NCBI RefSeq assembly: GCF_007997285.1
Contig: NZ_VORX01000001.1
Location: 248,001 to 312,000, forward strand
DNA: 64,000 bases
Direction: 5' to 3'
Source: Gelidibacter salicanalis
Lineage (GTDB): Bacteria > Bacteroidota > Bacteroidia > Flavobacteriales > Flavobacteriaceae
The notes beneath the pieces were generated by a model, which was not told where the DNA came from, searched no databases, and saw nothing but the letters and a program-made list of their open reading frames with translations. Position numbers and translations under genes: made by a program. Shown here one piece after another: positions 45,266 through 53,761 of the stretch (positions within the stretch are counted from its first letter, which is position 1; every line of letters begins with the position of its first letter).

Positions 45266-45306
45266 AAAAACCATCCCAAACTTTTAAGAAGCTTTGAAAT
45301 GGTTTT
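45266..45306 (-). terminator. Terminator after the GIN lipoprotein gene
   Basis: AAAACCAT and ATGGTTTT pair around an inner CAAA/TTTG match. It separates the two GIN genes. Confidence 0.5.
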
Positions 45307-45340
45307 AAAACTCAATATATGTGAGTCGTTGCAAGGGCTA

Positions 45341-46063
45341 TTATTGCGGTGTTATATGTCCAGAAACACCTGCGGATTTCTTAATTTTTTGTGGATTGCC
45401 CGAGTATCGAATGTCCCCACCACTTGCCGCATTTGCAATTAATTCTTTTGAAACATTTACCATAATATCAGCCCCTGAAGTGGCTTTTGTTTGCGCGAAT
45501 ACTATCTTCAGACCTTCTGCCTGAATAGTGCTTCCGCTTGATGCTTGGGCTAGAAACTTATCTGCATTTCCTTTCAATGTTACTGTGCTACCACTGGAAG
45601 TAGAACAGGTTAGAGCTGTTGTATTCAAATTGAGGTCCATCGCGCTACCACTTGATGTGCGCAGCTCTAGCAATGGTTGAGAAATGGTTTGTGTTCCGTA
45701 TATCGAACTGCCACTGGCAGCGCTAATCTTGTTAAGGTTTTTAAAACTGACCGTAACGTTCTTTACGGCATGAGAGCTGATGTTTTCTTTTGGGTAAATT
45801 TTAAGGATATTATTTTCAATTGTGGTGATGATGAAGTTATGTAAATTTTCGTCAGCTTCTACTGAGATGCTCTCTGAAGTTGTTTGAGTTAGGAATACGT
45901 TAAGGCCACCGCTCACTTCAATCTGATTAAATTCTCGATCTACTGTACCTTCTTTAATTTCCACGTTGCCATTGCCGCTCATACCTGTATTAAAATTAAC
46001 ATTACAGGAAAAAAGACTGAGACTCAGAATGGAGGTAATGATGATTTTGATTAATGTACTCAT
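45341..46063 (-). CDS. GIN (DUF2807) domain lipoprotein
   Basis: 240 residues with lipobox Cys20 (LFSC). The mature part has the GIN signature FNQIEVSGGLNVFLTQ, then SVEADENLHNFI and repeated Ser/Gly turns (AASGSSIYGTQ, STSSGSTVTLKG, ATSGADIMVNV). It forms a beta-helix anchored in the membrane. It ends the PadR-PspC-GIN unit and lies 44 bp after the PspC gene, probably co-transcribed. Confidence 0.9.
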   Translation of the reverse strand: MSTLIKIIITSILSLSLFSCNVNFNTGMSGNGNVEIKEGTVDREFNQIEVSGGLNVFLTQTTSESISVEADENLHNFIITTIENNILKIYPKENISSHAVKNVTVSFKNLNKISAASGSSIYGTQTISQPLLELRTSSGSAMDLNLNTTALTCSTSSGSTVTLKGNADKFLAQASSGSTIQAEGLKIVFAQTKATSGADIMVNVSKELIANAASGGDIRYSGNPQKIKKSAGVSGHITPQ

Positions 46064-46107
46064 GATTGATGGTTTTTAGTTGGTTGAATTTGATTGTTGA
46101 TGATGAC

Positions 46108-47859
46108 TTATTGATCGTCGGTAGTAATTTGAATACCATCTCCGTCAATTTTTACCTTTACACGATCTGTAGAGGACTTGATGCCGTCTTGATTTATTTC
46201 AATAGATGTGGTATCACTTTTTATCCGGATTCCACTTTCATCAATCCTAATTTCAGAACTGTCGTTAGTTTTGAAATCCTCAGGACAATCCAGGCAGTTG
46301 ATGTCATTATCCACAACCTGTAAAAAATGGCCTTTTAAGTTTTCATCTTTTGACCTTGAAGTGAAATAATGATTTTTATGAAAGGAATGCGTATTCTTGT
46401 CGGCGTATAGAACTGTACCTTCTGGAATGAATAAAGTGACTTCAACTTCTTGATCTCTAAATTTATTCACAAATGCCGTAGTTAAAAAGCCATCCAGCTC
46501 CAATTGATTGTTAACTATTGAATACTTATAATTGATTTTTTCCGCTCTACTTTTAGCATTTTGATAAGTGTTGCCTCTAGAGCTCTTGTCAATCCTAATG
46601 GAAGCGACAGTATCTTTGGTGGATTTTAAGATCAGCTCAACATCTGTTAAATATAGTAGTTTGTTATCGTTCTCATCATAAATAGGACGCCATTGGCTGC
46701 TGTTGCGGCCAAATTGCTTGCTGTAAGTATTATTGTGCGCCATGCTGATATACAAAGTGTCTCTAGCGGTAATATTTATATTCTCCGTTTGTTGCACCAT
46801 GGCGTCTTCAGTATATTCACTAGCCTGCTTCACGCCAATAACCATCAATCCAATAAGTGATATTAGCCACAATCCGAACAAGGTGAATTTGGCAATTGCA
46901 CCAATAGATTTCAAATTGTTGACCAATATCTTCAATCCTAAATAGAACAGGAAGAAAAACGGAATGCCGATCGCAAATAAGAGCATCAACGACATGAGCC
47001 AGATAGGTACATTTGCAGTGTTGGTTGCTTCAAGAAAGTCTATCCCTGGAATTTCTATAACGTCAGCAACACCCACCGAAAAGAATGCAATAATTAAACC
47101 TATTAGCGTACTTACGCCAATAACGATGAGCATGACGCCTATAAATTTGGCAAAGATTTTAAAGATGAACATGATTACATCTCCCAAGGCATCAAAAAAG
47201 GTTTTGGAGCTCGATTTTATTCTGTTGCCTTGTTTGGGCAAATCCATGTTTTTCACCGCTTCAGAGACATTATCGAATCCGTCTTTAATCTTTTTTTCGA
47301 TGTTACTGATGTTCACGGGTTCTCCAGTCATGGTCAGTTTTTCTGCCGTCGTTCGTGCTTCTGGCACCAAAATCCAAAACAAGATATAAATAAGGATTAA
47401 AGTACCGCCAGAACCTAGGGCCAATAGAATCCAAAGCAAACGCATCCATATGGCATCTACTCCTAAATAATGACCTAAACCCGAAGACACACCTCCTATA
47501 TAGGAATTATCAGTATCCCGGAAAAGTTTTTTGGAAAATGAACTTTGATTTTTCTTTTGATAGGTTTTTTCAGGTTCATCTTCAAAAATTTCATCGTCAA
47601 CTAAATAATCTTCCGGTTGTCCCATGATTGAAATGACCGCGTCAACTTCTTGAATCCGAATAACCTGTTTGTCGTTTTTAACACGCTCGTTAAAAAGTTC
47701 AGCAATACGCGCTTCAATGTCTGCGATAATTTCAGAGCGCCCTTGAGAATCTGTAAATGAACGTTTGATGGCCTCCAAATAGCGTTGCAATTTTAAATAG
47801 GCATCTTCGTCAATGTGAAAAAATACACCTGCTAAATTTATGTTGACTGTCTTATTCAT
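46108..47859 (-). CDS. PspC-domain membrane protein
   Basis: 583 residues. A helical N-terminal domain (1-95; FHIDEDAYLKLQRYLEAIKR, RIAELFNERV) precedes the PspC domain (about 109-168; SYIGGVSSGLGHYLGVDAIW) and then further membrane helices (about 235-270, 285-320, 325-350). The C-terminal part (about 370-583) is a periplasmic beta-rich domain ending with repeated DGI/GIQI strands. PspC proteins are envelope-stress effectors. It overlaps PadR by 8 nt (ATGAATAA), so its translation follows PadR. Confidence 0.88.
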   Translation of the reverse strand: MNKTVNINLAGVFFHIDEDAYLKLQRYLEAIKRSFTDSQGRSEIIADIEARIAELFNERVKNDKQVIRIQEVDAVISIMGQPEDYLVDDEIFEDEPEKTYQKKNQSSFSKKLFRDTDNSYIGGVSSGLGHYLGVDAIWMRLLWILLALGSGGTLILIYILFWILVPEARTTAEKLTMTGEPVNISNIEKKIKDGFDNVSEAVKNMDLPKQGNRIKSSSKTFFDALGDVIMFIFKIFAKFIGVMLIVIGVSTLIGLIIAFFSVGVADVIEIPGIDFLEATNTANVPIWLMSLMLLFAIGIPFFFLFYLGLKILVNNLKSIGAIAKFTLFGLWLISLIGLMVIGVKQASEYTEDAMVQQTENINITARDTLYISMAHNNTYSKQFGRNSSQWRPIYDENDNKLLYLTDVELILKSTKDTVASIRIDKSSRGNTYQNAKSRAEKINYKYSIVNNQLELDGFLTTAFVNKFRDQEVEVTLFIPEGTVLYADKNTHSFHKNHYFTSRSKDENLKGHFLQVVDNDINCLDCPEDFKTNDSSEIRIDESGIRIKSDTTSIEINQDGIKSSTDRVKVKIDGDGIQITTDDQ

Positions 47860-48196
47860 TTTTAGATTTTTTTGTGTTGGTTACTAAGTTGACGGCGTTT
47901 TGTAGTTCACTCCAAGTCGTATTTAATTCGGTTAAGAATAATTTTCCGGTATCGGTTAAACCATAGTATTTACGGGGTGGTCCGGAAGTGGATTCTTCCC
48001 ATCTGTAATTTAAAAGGCCAGCATTTTTTAGCCTGGTCAGTAGTGGATAAATGGTGCCCTCCACTACAAGCATTTTTGCGTCTTTTAGGGTTTCTAGAAT
48101 TTCGGCTACATAGGCATCTTCGTCTTTTAGGACAGAGAGTATGCAATATTCCAGGACACCTTTGCGCATTTGTGCTTTAGTATTTTCAATTTTCAT
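47852..48196 (-). CDS. PadR-family transcriptional regulator
   Basis: 114 residues. The winged helix shows ILSVLKDEDAYVAEILETL and EGTIYPLLTRLKNAGLL, then RKYYGLTDTGK, which are family hallmarks. It is the first gene of the PadR-PspC-GIN unit and probably represses its own operon, as PadR proteins often do. Palindromic DNA lies upstream. Confidence 0.93.
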   Translation of the reverse strand: MKIENTKAQMRKGVLEYCILSVLKDEDAYVAEILETLKDAKMLVVEGTIYPLLTRLKNAGLLNYRWEESTSGPPRKYYGLTDTGKLFLTELNTTWSELQNAVNLVTNTKKSKNE

Positions 48197-48339
48197 AAGT
48201 CTCTTCTATTATTTTTAATCAGATGTTCATTTGCTACCCAAGGGCTGGACAGATGCTGAGTTTGTTTAAGGTTGTTTGACCGTGTTTTTGTCATGTCAGA
48301 GTTATTTTTAATTAAACTGTTCGTTTTTTGATTGTGTCC

Positions 48340-48382
48340 AATGGACCATTGATGATTTGATTGATGACCACAACTGTTGTGG
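48340..48382. promoter_or_regulatory. Two palindromes upstream of padR
   Basis: CAATGGACCATTG (48340-48352) and CCACAACTGTTGTGG (48368-48382) lie between the padR start and the end of the DUF4870 gene. Either may be an operator; the second may also end the DUF4870 transcript. Confidence 0.35.
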
Positions 48383-48392
48383 CTGATGAAAG

Positions 48393-48797
48393 TTATTTTA
48401 AAAAATTTATGGTAAGCGGATATTTGTAAAACTCGCCATCTCTAGCTTTTAAACTCGCCACCACAATAAAAACCAATTCGAGTATGAACCCTATAACGGC
48501 AATTAATATGATAACGAAAACGGATAGGAGGAGCGGGGTAAAGTTGAGCAAATTGTAATTCATACCATCCAATTCAGTAAAATCTAAAAGGTTTACAGGA
48601 CCCAGTGCATTAAACAATACTAGCGGAATAGTGATGGCTGCTAAAACAACGGCATATAAGAAGACGCTGATTTGAAAATTAATGGCTTGTTTCCCGTGTG
48701 CATCTATAAACTCCGATTTATCTTTAGTCGTCATCCATAAAATGATGGGTCCAAGAAAATTCCCAAACGGAATTATGAATCTAGAAAAGGTGGACAA
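48393..48797 (-). CDS. DUF4870 membrane protein
   Basis: 134 residues with three hydrophobic segments (about 10-22, 40-65, 88-115). The DUF4870 features are visible: GNFLGPIILWMTTKDKSEFIDAHGKQAINFQ, and the end LKARDGEFYKYPLTINF. The start is TTG; no in-frame ATG precedes the conserved part. The function is unknown; it lies upstream of the PadR-PspC unit on the same strand. Confidence 0.85.
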   Translation of the reverse strand: MSTFSRFIIPFGNFLGPIILWMTTKDKSEFIDAHGKQAINFQISVFLYAVVLAAITIPLVLFNALGPVNLLDFTELDGMNYNLLNFTPLLLSVFVIILIAVIGFILELVFIVVASLKARDGEFYKYPLTINFLK

Positions 48798-48982
48798 GTG
48801 AATACATGTTGCGATATTTTTTGGTGTTGGCTGATCATAATTTATATGTATATAATAGTGGCTTATGCAAATATATATCTAAAGAAAGGTACTATGCAAA
48901 GGATAGTAGTGTAATTTAACATAAATTTAACAAATTGGTGTTTCAGATAATTTCAATAATTTAGCAGAACTAAAACTTGATA

Positions 48983-49438
48983 ATGACACTTTCACCCAGA
49001 AAATTGAATGCTTTTTTAAGCTTTAAACTACCATCGGCCTATTTATGTGGGGTGAGAACTACTTATATTGACGACCAACAGTGTAAGGTCAGTGTTAAGC
49101 ACCGATGGATCAATCAAAACCCTTTTAACTCTATGTTTTGGGCCGTCCAGGGCATGGCAGCTGAATTGACCACTGGGGCGTTAATGATGTCTAAAATTAA
49201 AGCTAGCGGGAAACCAATTTCAATGCTAGTGGCCAATAATAACTGTTCCTTTACCAAAAAGGCAACAGGGCGTATCAATTTTATTTGCACGGAAGGGCCT
49301 AAAATAGATGCAGCAATTCGTGCTGCCATCGCTACAGGAGAAGGACAGACCATTTGGATGAATTCCGTTGGGACTAATGCCGAAGGGGTTGAGGTGTCGA
49401 ATTTTAATTTTGAGTGGACCATTAAATTAAGAATTTAG
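48983..49438 (+). CDS. DUF4442 hotdog-fold protein
   Basis: 151 residues from the ATG at 48983. The hotdog-thioesterase-like pattern is visible: NPFNSMFWAVQGMAAELTTG and NCSFTKKATGRINFIC, then TIWMNSVGTNAEGVEV. DUF4442 proteins are related to acyl-CoA thioesterases such as YiiD; the substrate is unknown. It stands alone, 104 bp before the AIM24-like gene. Confidence 0.85.
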   Translation: MTLSPRKLNAFLSFKLPSAYLCGVRTTYIDDQQCKVSVKHRWINQNPFNSMFWAVQGMAAELTTGALMMSKIKASGKPISMLVANNNCSFTKKATGRINFICTEGPKIDAAIRAAIATGEGQTIWMNSVGTNAEGVEVSNFNFEWTIKLRI

Positions 49439-49542
49439 AGAGAATTTCTTATAAAATGAAAGCTTTTCTTTACGCCAATTGTAACAATTTTAAAAAACAG
49501 CCTACGTATAGATTAGAATAATAAACAATAAACTATTGACAT

Positions 49543-50343
49543 ATGAGAGCACACGAAATTGATTATAGGATTTACGGCGAAGAAATGCAGTATGTCGAAA
49601 TTGAACTCGATCCACAAGAAGGCGTAGTTGCTGAAGCGGGAAGTTTTATGATGATGGATGATGGGATAATGATGGAAACCATTTTTGGAGATGGCTCTGA
49701 ACAGACAAAAGGTTTTTTGGGCTCAATATTAGGTGCTGGTAAACGCATTTTGACCGGAGAAAGTTTGTTTATGACCGCATTCTACAATGTCCTCTCGGGC
49801 AAGCGCAACGTGTCATTTGCATCACCTTATCCTGGAAAGATCATCCCCATTGATCTCACTGAATTTAGAGGTAAATTTATCTGTCAAAAAGACGCTTTTT
49901 TATGTGCGGCCAAAGGCGTGAGTGTAGGGATAGAATTTTCCAAAAAATTAGGACGTGGTTTTTTTGGAGGAGAAGGCTTTATCATGCAAAAGTTGGAAGG
50001 CGACGGAATGGCATTCGTACACGCCGGTGGGACGATGGCCAAGAAAGAGCTCCAAGCAGGAGAAATTTTACGTGTAGATACGGGATGTTTGGTAGGTTTT
50101 ACTCAAGATGTCGACTACGATATCGAATTTATTGGAGGCATTAAAAACAAGGTTTTTGGAGGTGAAGGGTTGTTCTATGCAAAATTACAAGGTCCCGGAA
50201 CTGTTTTTATTCAGTCGTTGCCGTTCAGTAGATTAGCGGCTCGTGTTTGGGCAAGTGCGCCACAGGGCGGTGGTAAGGCTAGAGGTGAAGGCAGCGTCCT
50301 TGGCGGGCTCGGCAATATCTTGGATGGTGATAACCGTTTTTAG
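49543..50343 (+). CDS. TIGR00266 / AIM24-family protein
   Basis: 266 residues. The beta-sandwich family pattern is clear: [40 protein letters not shown] and [11 protein letters not shown], with repeated Gly-Phe turns ([10 protein letters not shown]). AIM24-like proteins are widespread in bacteria and act in tail-anchored or membrane-linked stress roles, not well defined. There is no signal peptide. It is 135 bp upstream of a small conserved gene. Confidence 0.92.
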   Translation: MRAHEIDYRIYGEEMQYVEIELDPQEGVVAEAGSFMMMDDGIMMETIFGDGSEQTKGFLGSILGAGKRILTGESLFMTAFYNVLSGKRNVSFASPYPGKIIPIDLTEFRGKFICQKDAFLCAAKGVSVGIEFSKKLGRGFFGGEGFIMQKLEGDGMAFVHAGGTMAKKELQAGEILRVDTGCLVGFTQDVDYDIEFIGGIKNKVFGGEGLFYAKLQGPGTVFIQSLPFSRLAARVWASAPQGGGKARGEGSVLGGLGNILDGDNRF

Positions 50344-50478
50344 TGCAAAAAATATACTATTTGTTAAAGTAGCTCTAGTAGGTGGTGCATGTCATTTATT
50401 TTTACTAAATTTAGTCAACTTAAAAACTACGCCTATTATTCACCTCTACTTATTAATCATAACCTAAACTAAATAATA

Positions 50479-50679
50479 ATGGCAAGAGCAATGTTTGAGT
50501 ACACTAAAACTGTACTAAGCAAAGTCAGTTTTGATCCTGCGTTGTTCTGTAGAGAAGTTCAAAAAGCTATTCAACGTTTGTTACCTTATGAACTTGAAGA
50601 GCTAAAGGTATTTATCAAAACTTTAATACTACAGAATCCCGATTTAAACCAGTGTTTAATTTATTTAAAAACTGAGTAA
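50479..50679 (+). CDS. Small conserved hypothetical protein
   Basis: 66 residues, helical, with Leu/Ile-rich face (LFCREVQKAIQRLLPYELEELK) and two Cys. It starts 12 bp after an in-phase stop, in a short AT-rich leader, and is closed by a strong terminator. The conservation is suggested only by its clean codon use and spacing. Function unknown. Confidence 0.65.
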   Translation: MARAMFEYTKTVLSKVSFDPALFCREVQKAIQRLLPYELEELKVFIKTLILQNPDLNQCLIYLKTE

Positions 50680-50680
50680 T

Positions 50681-50709
50681 AAAAAAGCGACCAACCGGTC
50701 GCTTTTTTT
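50681..50709. terminator. Bidirectional terminator
   Basis: A 12-bp stem (AAAAAAGCGACC/GGTCGCTTTTTT) with loop AACC between convergent genes. Confidence 0.9.
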
Positions 50710-51646
50710 ATTTTGCTAAGGGACTAATAATTTTTACATTTTGAAACGCTATGGCGCCTCTAATAATTCCGGAGATGACGTTGTGGAGTGCATCAATGAT
50801 TTGCATTTTCAATTCGCTTTTATGGTAGATAATACTCACTTCTCGTGCGGGCGTTGGCTCATTAAAGTGGTGTAAATTATTGGTTAATTTATCGCTGAGT
50901 TCAAGCGTGTGTAAATAAGGTAGTAAAGTCATTCCTAAACCTTCGTTAGACAACTTTATAAGGGTTTCGATACTCCCGCTTTCCAATTGAAAACTCTCAT
51001 TGGTCTGATCCTTAAACGCTTTACAGAGGTTGATCACCCCATCTCTGAAACAATGGCCATCTTCTAATAATAACATGTCGTCAATTTCAAGATCTGACAC
51101 ATCTATGGTCTTCTTGTTGTACAGACGATGGTGCTCAGGGATATAGCCTACAAAAGGCTCGTAATATAACACCCGTTCTTTAATGTTATCGCTTTCTAAA
51201 GGGGTCGCGGCAATGGCGGCATCTAAATGACCGTCTCTAATGCGTTCAATAATATCTTCCGTTGTCAATTCTTCAATTTTTAGCTTGACTTTAGGATATT
51301 TTTTAATGAATGCTTTTAAGAACATCGGTAATAGCGTAGGCATAACCGTAGGAATAATTCCAATCCTGAATTCGCCACCTATAAATCCTTTTTGTTGATC
51401 CACGATATCCTGAATACGCTCCGATTCATTTACGATATTACGGGCTTGGTGCACAATTTTACGACCTACCTCAGTTAATTCAATTGGTTTCTTGCTCCGG
51501 TCAAAAATGAGAACGCTTAATTCTTCTTCTAGTTTTTGTATCTGCGTACTTAAGGTGGGTTGGGTTACGAAACACTTTTCCGCCGCTTTGGTAAAATTCT
51601 TATGTTCAGCAATGGCTAAAACATAAGTTAATTGTGTTATGGTCAT
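50708..51646 (-). CDS. oxyR: OxyR-type LysR regulator
   Basis: 312 residues. The HTH is at about 1-60 (LTYVLAIAEHKNFTKAAEKC, TLSTQIQKLEEEL). The sensor domain holds Cys199 and Cys208 in GHCFRDGVINLC, the same numbering and spacing as the peroxide-sensing pair of E. coli OxyR. It therefore should sense H2O2 by forming a disulfide. It is divergent from dps, a classic OxyR target, and the interval between them has candidate operator repeats. Confidence 0.94.
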   Translation of the reverse strand: MTITQLTYVLAIAEHKNFTKAAEKCFVTQPTLSTQIQKLEEELSVLIFDRSKKPIELTEVGRKIVHQARNIVNESERIQDIVDQQKGFIGGEFRIGIIPTVMPTLLPMFLKAFIKKYPKVKLKIEELTTEDIIERIRDGHLDAAIAATPLESDNIKERVLYYEPFVGYIPEHHRLYNKKTIDVSDLEIDDMLLLEDGHCFRDGVINLCKAFKDQTNESFQLESGSIETLIKLSNEGLGMTLLPYLHTLELSDKLTNNLHHFNEPTPAREVSIIYHKSELKMQIIDALHNVISGIIRGAIAFQNVKIISPLAK

Positions 51647-51660
51647 GGTTATTCATTTAA

Positions 51661-51697
51661 ACTATAAAAATATAAAAACTATCTATAAAAACTATAG
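51661..51697. promoter_or_regulatory. Candidate OxyR operator between oxyR and dps
   Basis: The DNA contains repeated CTAT/ATAG tetranucleotides: CTATAAAAA near 51662, CTATCTATAAAAACTATAG at 51679-51697. The CTAT/ATAG half-site resembles the E. coli OxyR motif ATAG...CTAT. Confidence 0.45.
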
Positions 51698-51699
51698 TC

Positions 51700-51726
51700 T
51701 TGCGCGTTAATTAAAGCCTAAATTTG
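51700..51726 (+). promoter_or_regulatory. Promoter of dps
   Basis: TTG (51700-51702), 16 bp, then TAAATTTG (51719-51726), an exact -7 box. It is 25 bp before the ATG, directly next to the candidate operator. Confidence 0.65.
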
Positions 51727-51751
51727 AATTAACCCAAAAAAGAATAAGAAG

Positions 51752-52231
51752 ATGACATTAAATACGATTGGTTTAGATGCCAAAAAAGCAAAGGAATTGT
51801 CGAAAGACTTGAATGAATTGTTAGCTGATTTTCAAGTGTACTATCAGAACCTGAGAGGCATTCATTGGAATATTAAAGGAAAGCGCTTCTTTGATTTACA
51901 CGTTAAATTTGAAGAGCTCTATACGGATGCGAATATAAAAGTAGATGAAATAGCGGAGCGCATTTTGACATTAGGAGAAACGCCTTTACATACTTTTGAA
52001 GATTATAGTAAGATAGCTAAGGTTAAAGTTGGGAAAAATATATCTCAAGATGAAAAAGCAGTCGAATTAATTGTCGATTCTTTATCAGAATTACTTAAAA
52101 TTGAGCGGATGATTTTGGATAAGGCCGCTGAAACTGGAGATGAAGGTACCAATGCTATGATGAGCGATTTTATTACTGAACAGGAGAAAACGGTCTGGAT
52201 GATGAAAGCTTGGTTAGGCGAAACGGTTTAA
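51752..52231 (+). CDS. dps: Dps, DNA-binding ferritin-like protein
   Basis: 159 residues. The Dps ferroxidase motif is clear: His38 in GIHWN, His50, and the DANIKVDEIAERI segment (59-71) with Asp and Glu ligands. The 12-mer stores iron with H2O2 and protects DNA. A Lys-rich N-terminus (KKAKELSKDLNE) may help DNA contact. It is divergent from oxyR and ends at its own terminator. Confidence 0.95.
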   Translation: MTLNTIGLDAKKAKELSKDLNELLADFQVYYQNLRGIHWNIKGKRFFDLHVKFEELYTDANIKVDEIAERILTLGETPLHTFEDYSKIAKVKVGKNISQDEKAVELIVDSLSELLKIERMILDKAAETGDEGTNAMMSDFITEQEKTVWMMKAWLGETV

Positions 52232-52261
52232 GTTGAAAAATAAATTACAATATACTATTAA

Positions 52262-52287
52262 GAAGAGGACTGGTGTCCTCTTTTTTT
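52262..52287 (+). terminator. Terminator of dps
   Basis: An 8-bp stem (AAGAGGAC/GTCCTCTT) with loop TGGT is followed by a T-run. Confidence 0.85.
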
Positions 52288-52418
52288 ATGTGCCTATCAT
52301 TAATAGTTCTCATACTTATCTTGTTCGCCAGAAATAGTAATTGAATTGATTGTTTAAATAGCAATTTGGTGCAGAATTCCTGGAATGTTTAATTAATGGC
52401 GCATTTCTAATAATTGTA

Positions 52419-53750
52419 TTAAAGCAAACCTCTCGATTTAATCTCTAGATATTTATTAATGGTATCAATGGTTAAATTTTCGGGCGTGGTCAGTATTGAA
52501 TACATACCGTATTTCTTCAATTCTTGGCCGATTAGTCGTTTTTCAAAAGCAAATTTTTCTGCGATTACTTTATCATAAACCTGCTGAACTGTGCTAGCCT
52601 TATGGTCTACAATCGCATTCAGTTCTGTGTTTTTGAAAAAGATGACCACCATGAGATGGTTCTTGTTAATGGCTTTTAAATAAGGTAGTTGACGGTTAAG
52701 ACTGTCTAAAGTTTCAAAGTTGGTATAAAGAAGAATCAGGCTGCGTTGGGTAATGTGCCGCTTCAAATGAGCGTACAAGCGGCTGAAGTCACTTTCAAAA
52801 TAATCGGTTTTTACATTGTAAAGAGACTCCAAAATCAACCGCATTTGTGAACTTCGACGTTGGGCTATGACTCTATTTTCTACATGTTTTGAAAACGTTA
52901 GCATTCCTGCTTTATCGTGTTTTTTTAGTGCAATATTACTGATGACTAAGGTCGCATTTATGGCGTAATCTAATAGACTTAAACCATCAAAAGGCATCTT
53001 CATGACGCGGCCTGTATCAATTATAGAATAGATGGATTGTGATTTTTCGTCCTGAAACTGATTCACCATTACACTATTTTTCTTTGCCGTCGCCTTCCAA
53101 TTAATAGTGCGTAAATCATCACCCAGCACATAATCCTTAATTTGCTCAAACTCCATCGTATGCCCAATTCTTCGGATTTTCTTCACGCCATAATCCTGTA
53201 AATTATGGTTGATGTTTAACAACTCAAATTTTCGCAGTTGCTTAAAGCTAGGGTAGGTGGGCACCATTGCATCAGCATCAAATGTAAAACGTTTGGCGAC
53301 TAAACCTAGTTTTGAGGATGCATAAATGTTCAGATGTCCAAAATGATATTCGCCACGTTGTGTCGGTCTTAATTGGTAGGTTAAATTGTGTTCCTGTTTA
53401 GGAGGAATGCTTAGCCTGATTTTAAAATCCCGCATTTGAAATTGTACAGGCACTTCATCAATCACCGTGATGTCCATTAGAAATGGATAGAAGTTCTTAA
53501 GGGTAACTTCCACCTGGTTCGCATCGCCGTTTGAAAATTTCTCCGGTAACACCCGTTGTCCACTAATCTTGGCTTTTCCTGAAAATACCATGATCATATC
53601 AACCATTACTAGTGCCAATGCCAGCATTAATAAGAGTTGAGCCACGACAAATAGTGCCGGCACAAAATAGCTGAACACGAAGAGGGCTATAATGCACAAG
53701 CCACTATAAAAAAAACGGGGCTGTATGTAAAAGGCTTTAAAGAAATTCAA
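52419..53750 (-). CDS. DUF58-domain protein (vWA-like)
   Basis: 443 residues. Two membrane segments (about 14-55) precede a beta domain (about 60-170), and the DUF58 core (GDDLRTINWKATAKKNSVMV, about 208-228) followed by a vWA-like part (QSIYSIIDTGRVMKMPF). It is the last gene of the SpoIIM-DUF4129-DUF4350-MoxR-DUF58 unit. In the MoxR systems the DUF58/vWA protein is the client or effector of the MoxR AAA ATPase. The precise client is unknown. Confidence 0.9.
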   Translation of the reverse strand: MNFFKAFYIQPRFFYSGLCIIALFVFSYFVPALFVVAQLLLMLALALVMVDMIMVFSGKAKISGQRVLPEKFSNGDANQVEVTLKNFYPFLMDITVIDEVPVQFQMRDFKIRLSIPPKQEHNLTYQLRPTQRGEYHFGHLNIYASSKLGLVAKRFTFDADAMVPTYPSFKQLRKFELLNINHNLQDYGVKKIRRIGHTMEFEQIKDYVLGDDLRTINWKATAKKNSVMVNQFQDEKSQSIYSIIDTGRVMKMPFDGLSLLDYAINATLVISNIALKKHDKAGMLTFSKHVENRVIAQRRSSQMRLILESLYNVKTDYFESDFSRLYAHLKRHITQRSLILLYTNFETLDSLNRQLPYLKAINKNHLMVVIFFKNTELNAIVDHKASTVQQVYDKVIAEKFAFEKRLIGQELKKYGMYSILTTPENLTIDTINKYLEIKSRGLL

Positions 53751-53761
53751 GGCTCGTAAGT

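Noticed and set aside
46964-47389. 141-residue plus-strand open frame inside the PspC gene
   Set aside because: It is the reverse-strand shadow of membrane-helix coding sequence; composition explains its hydrophobicity.
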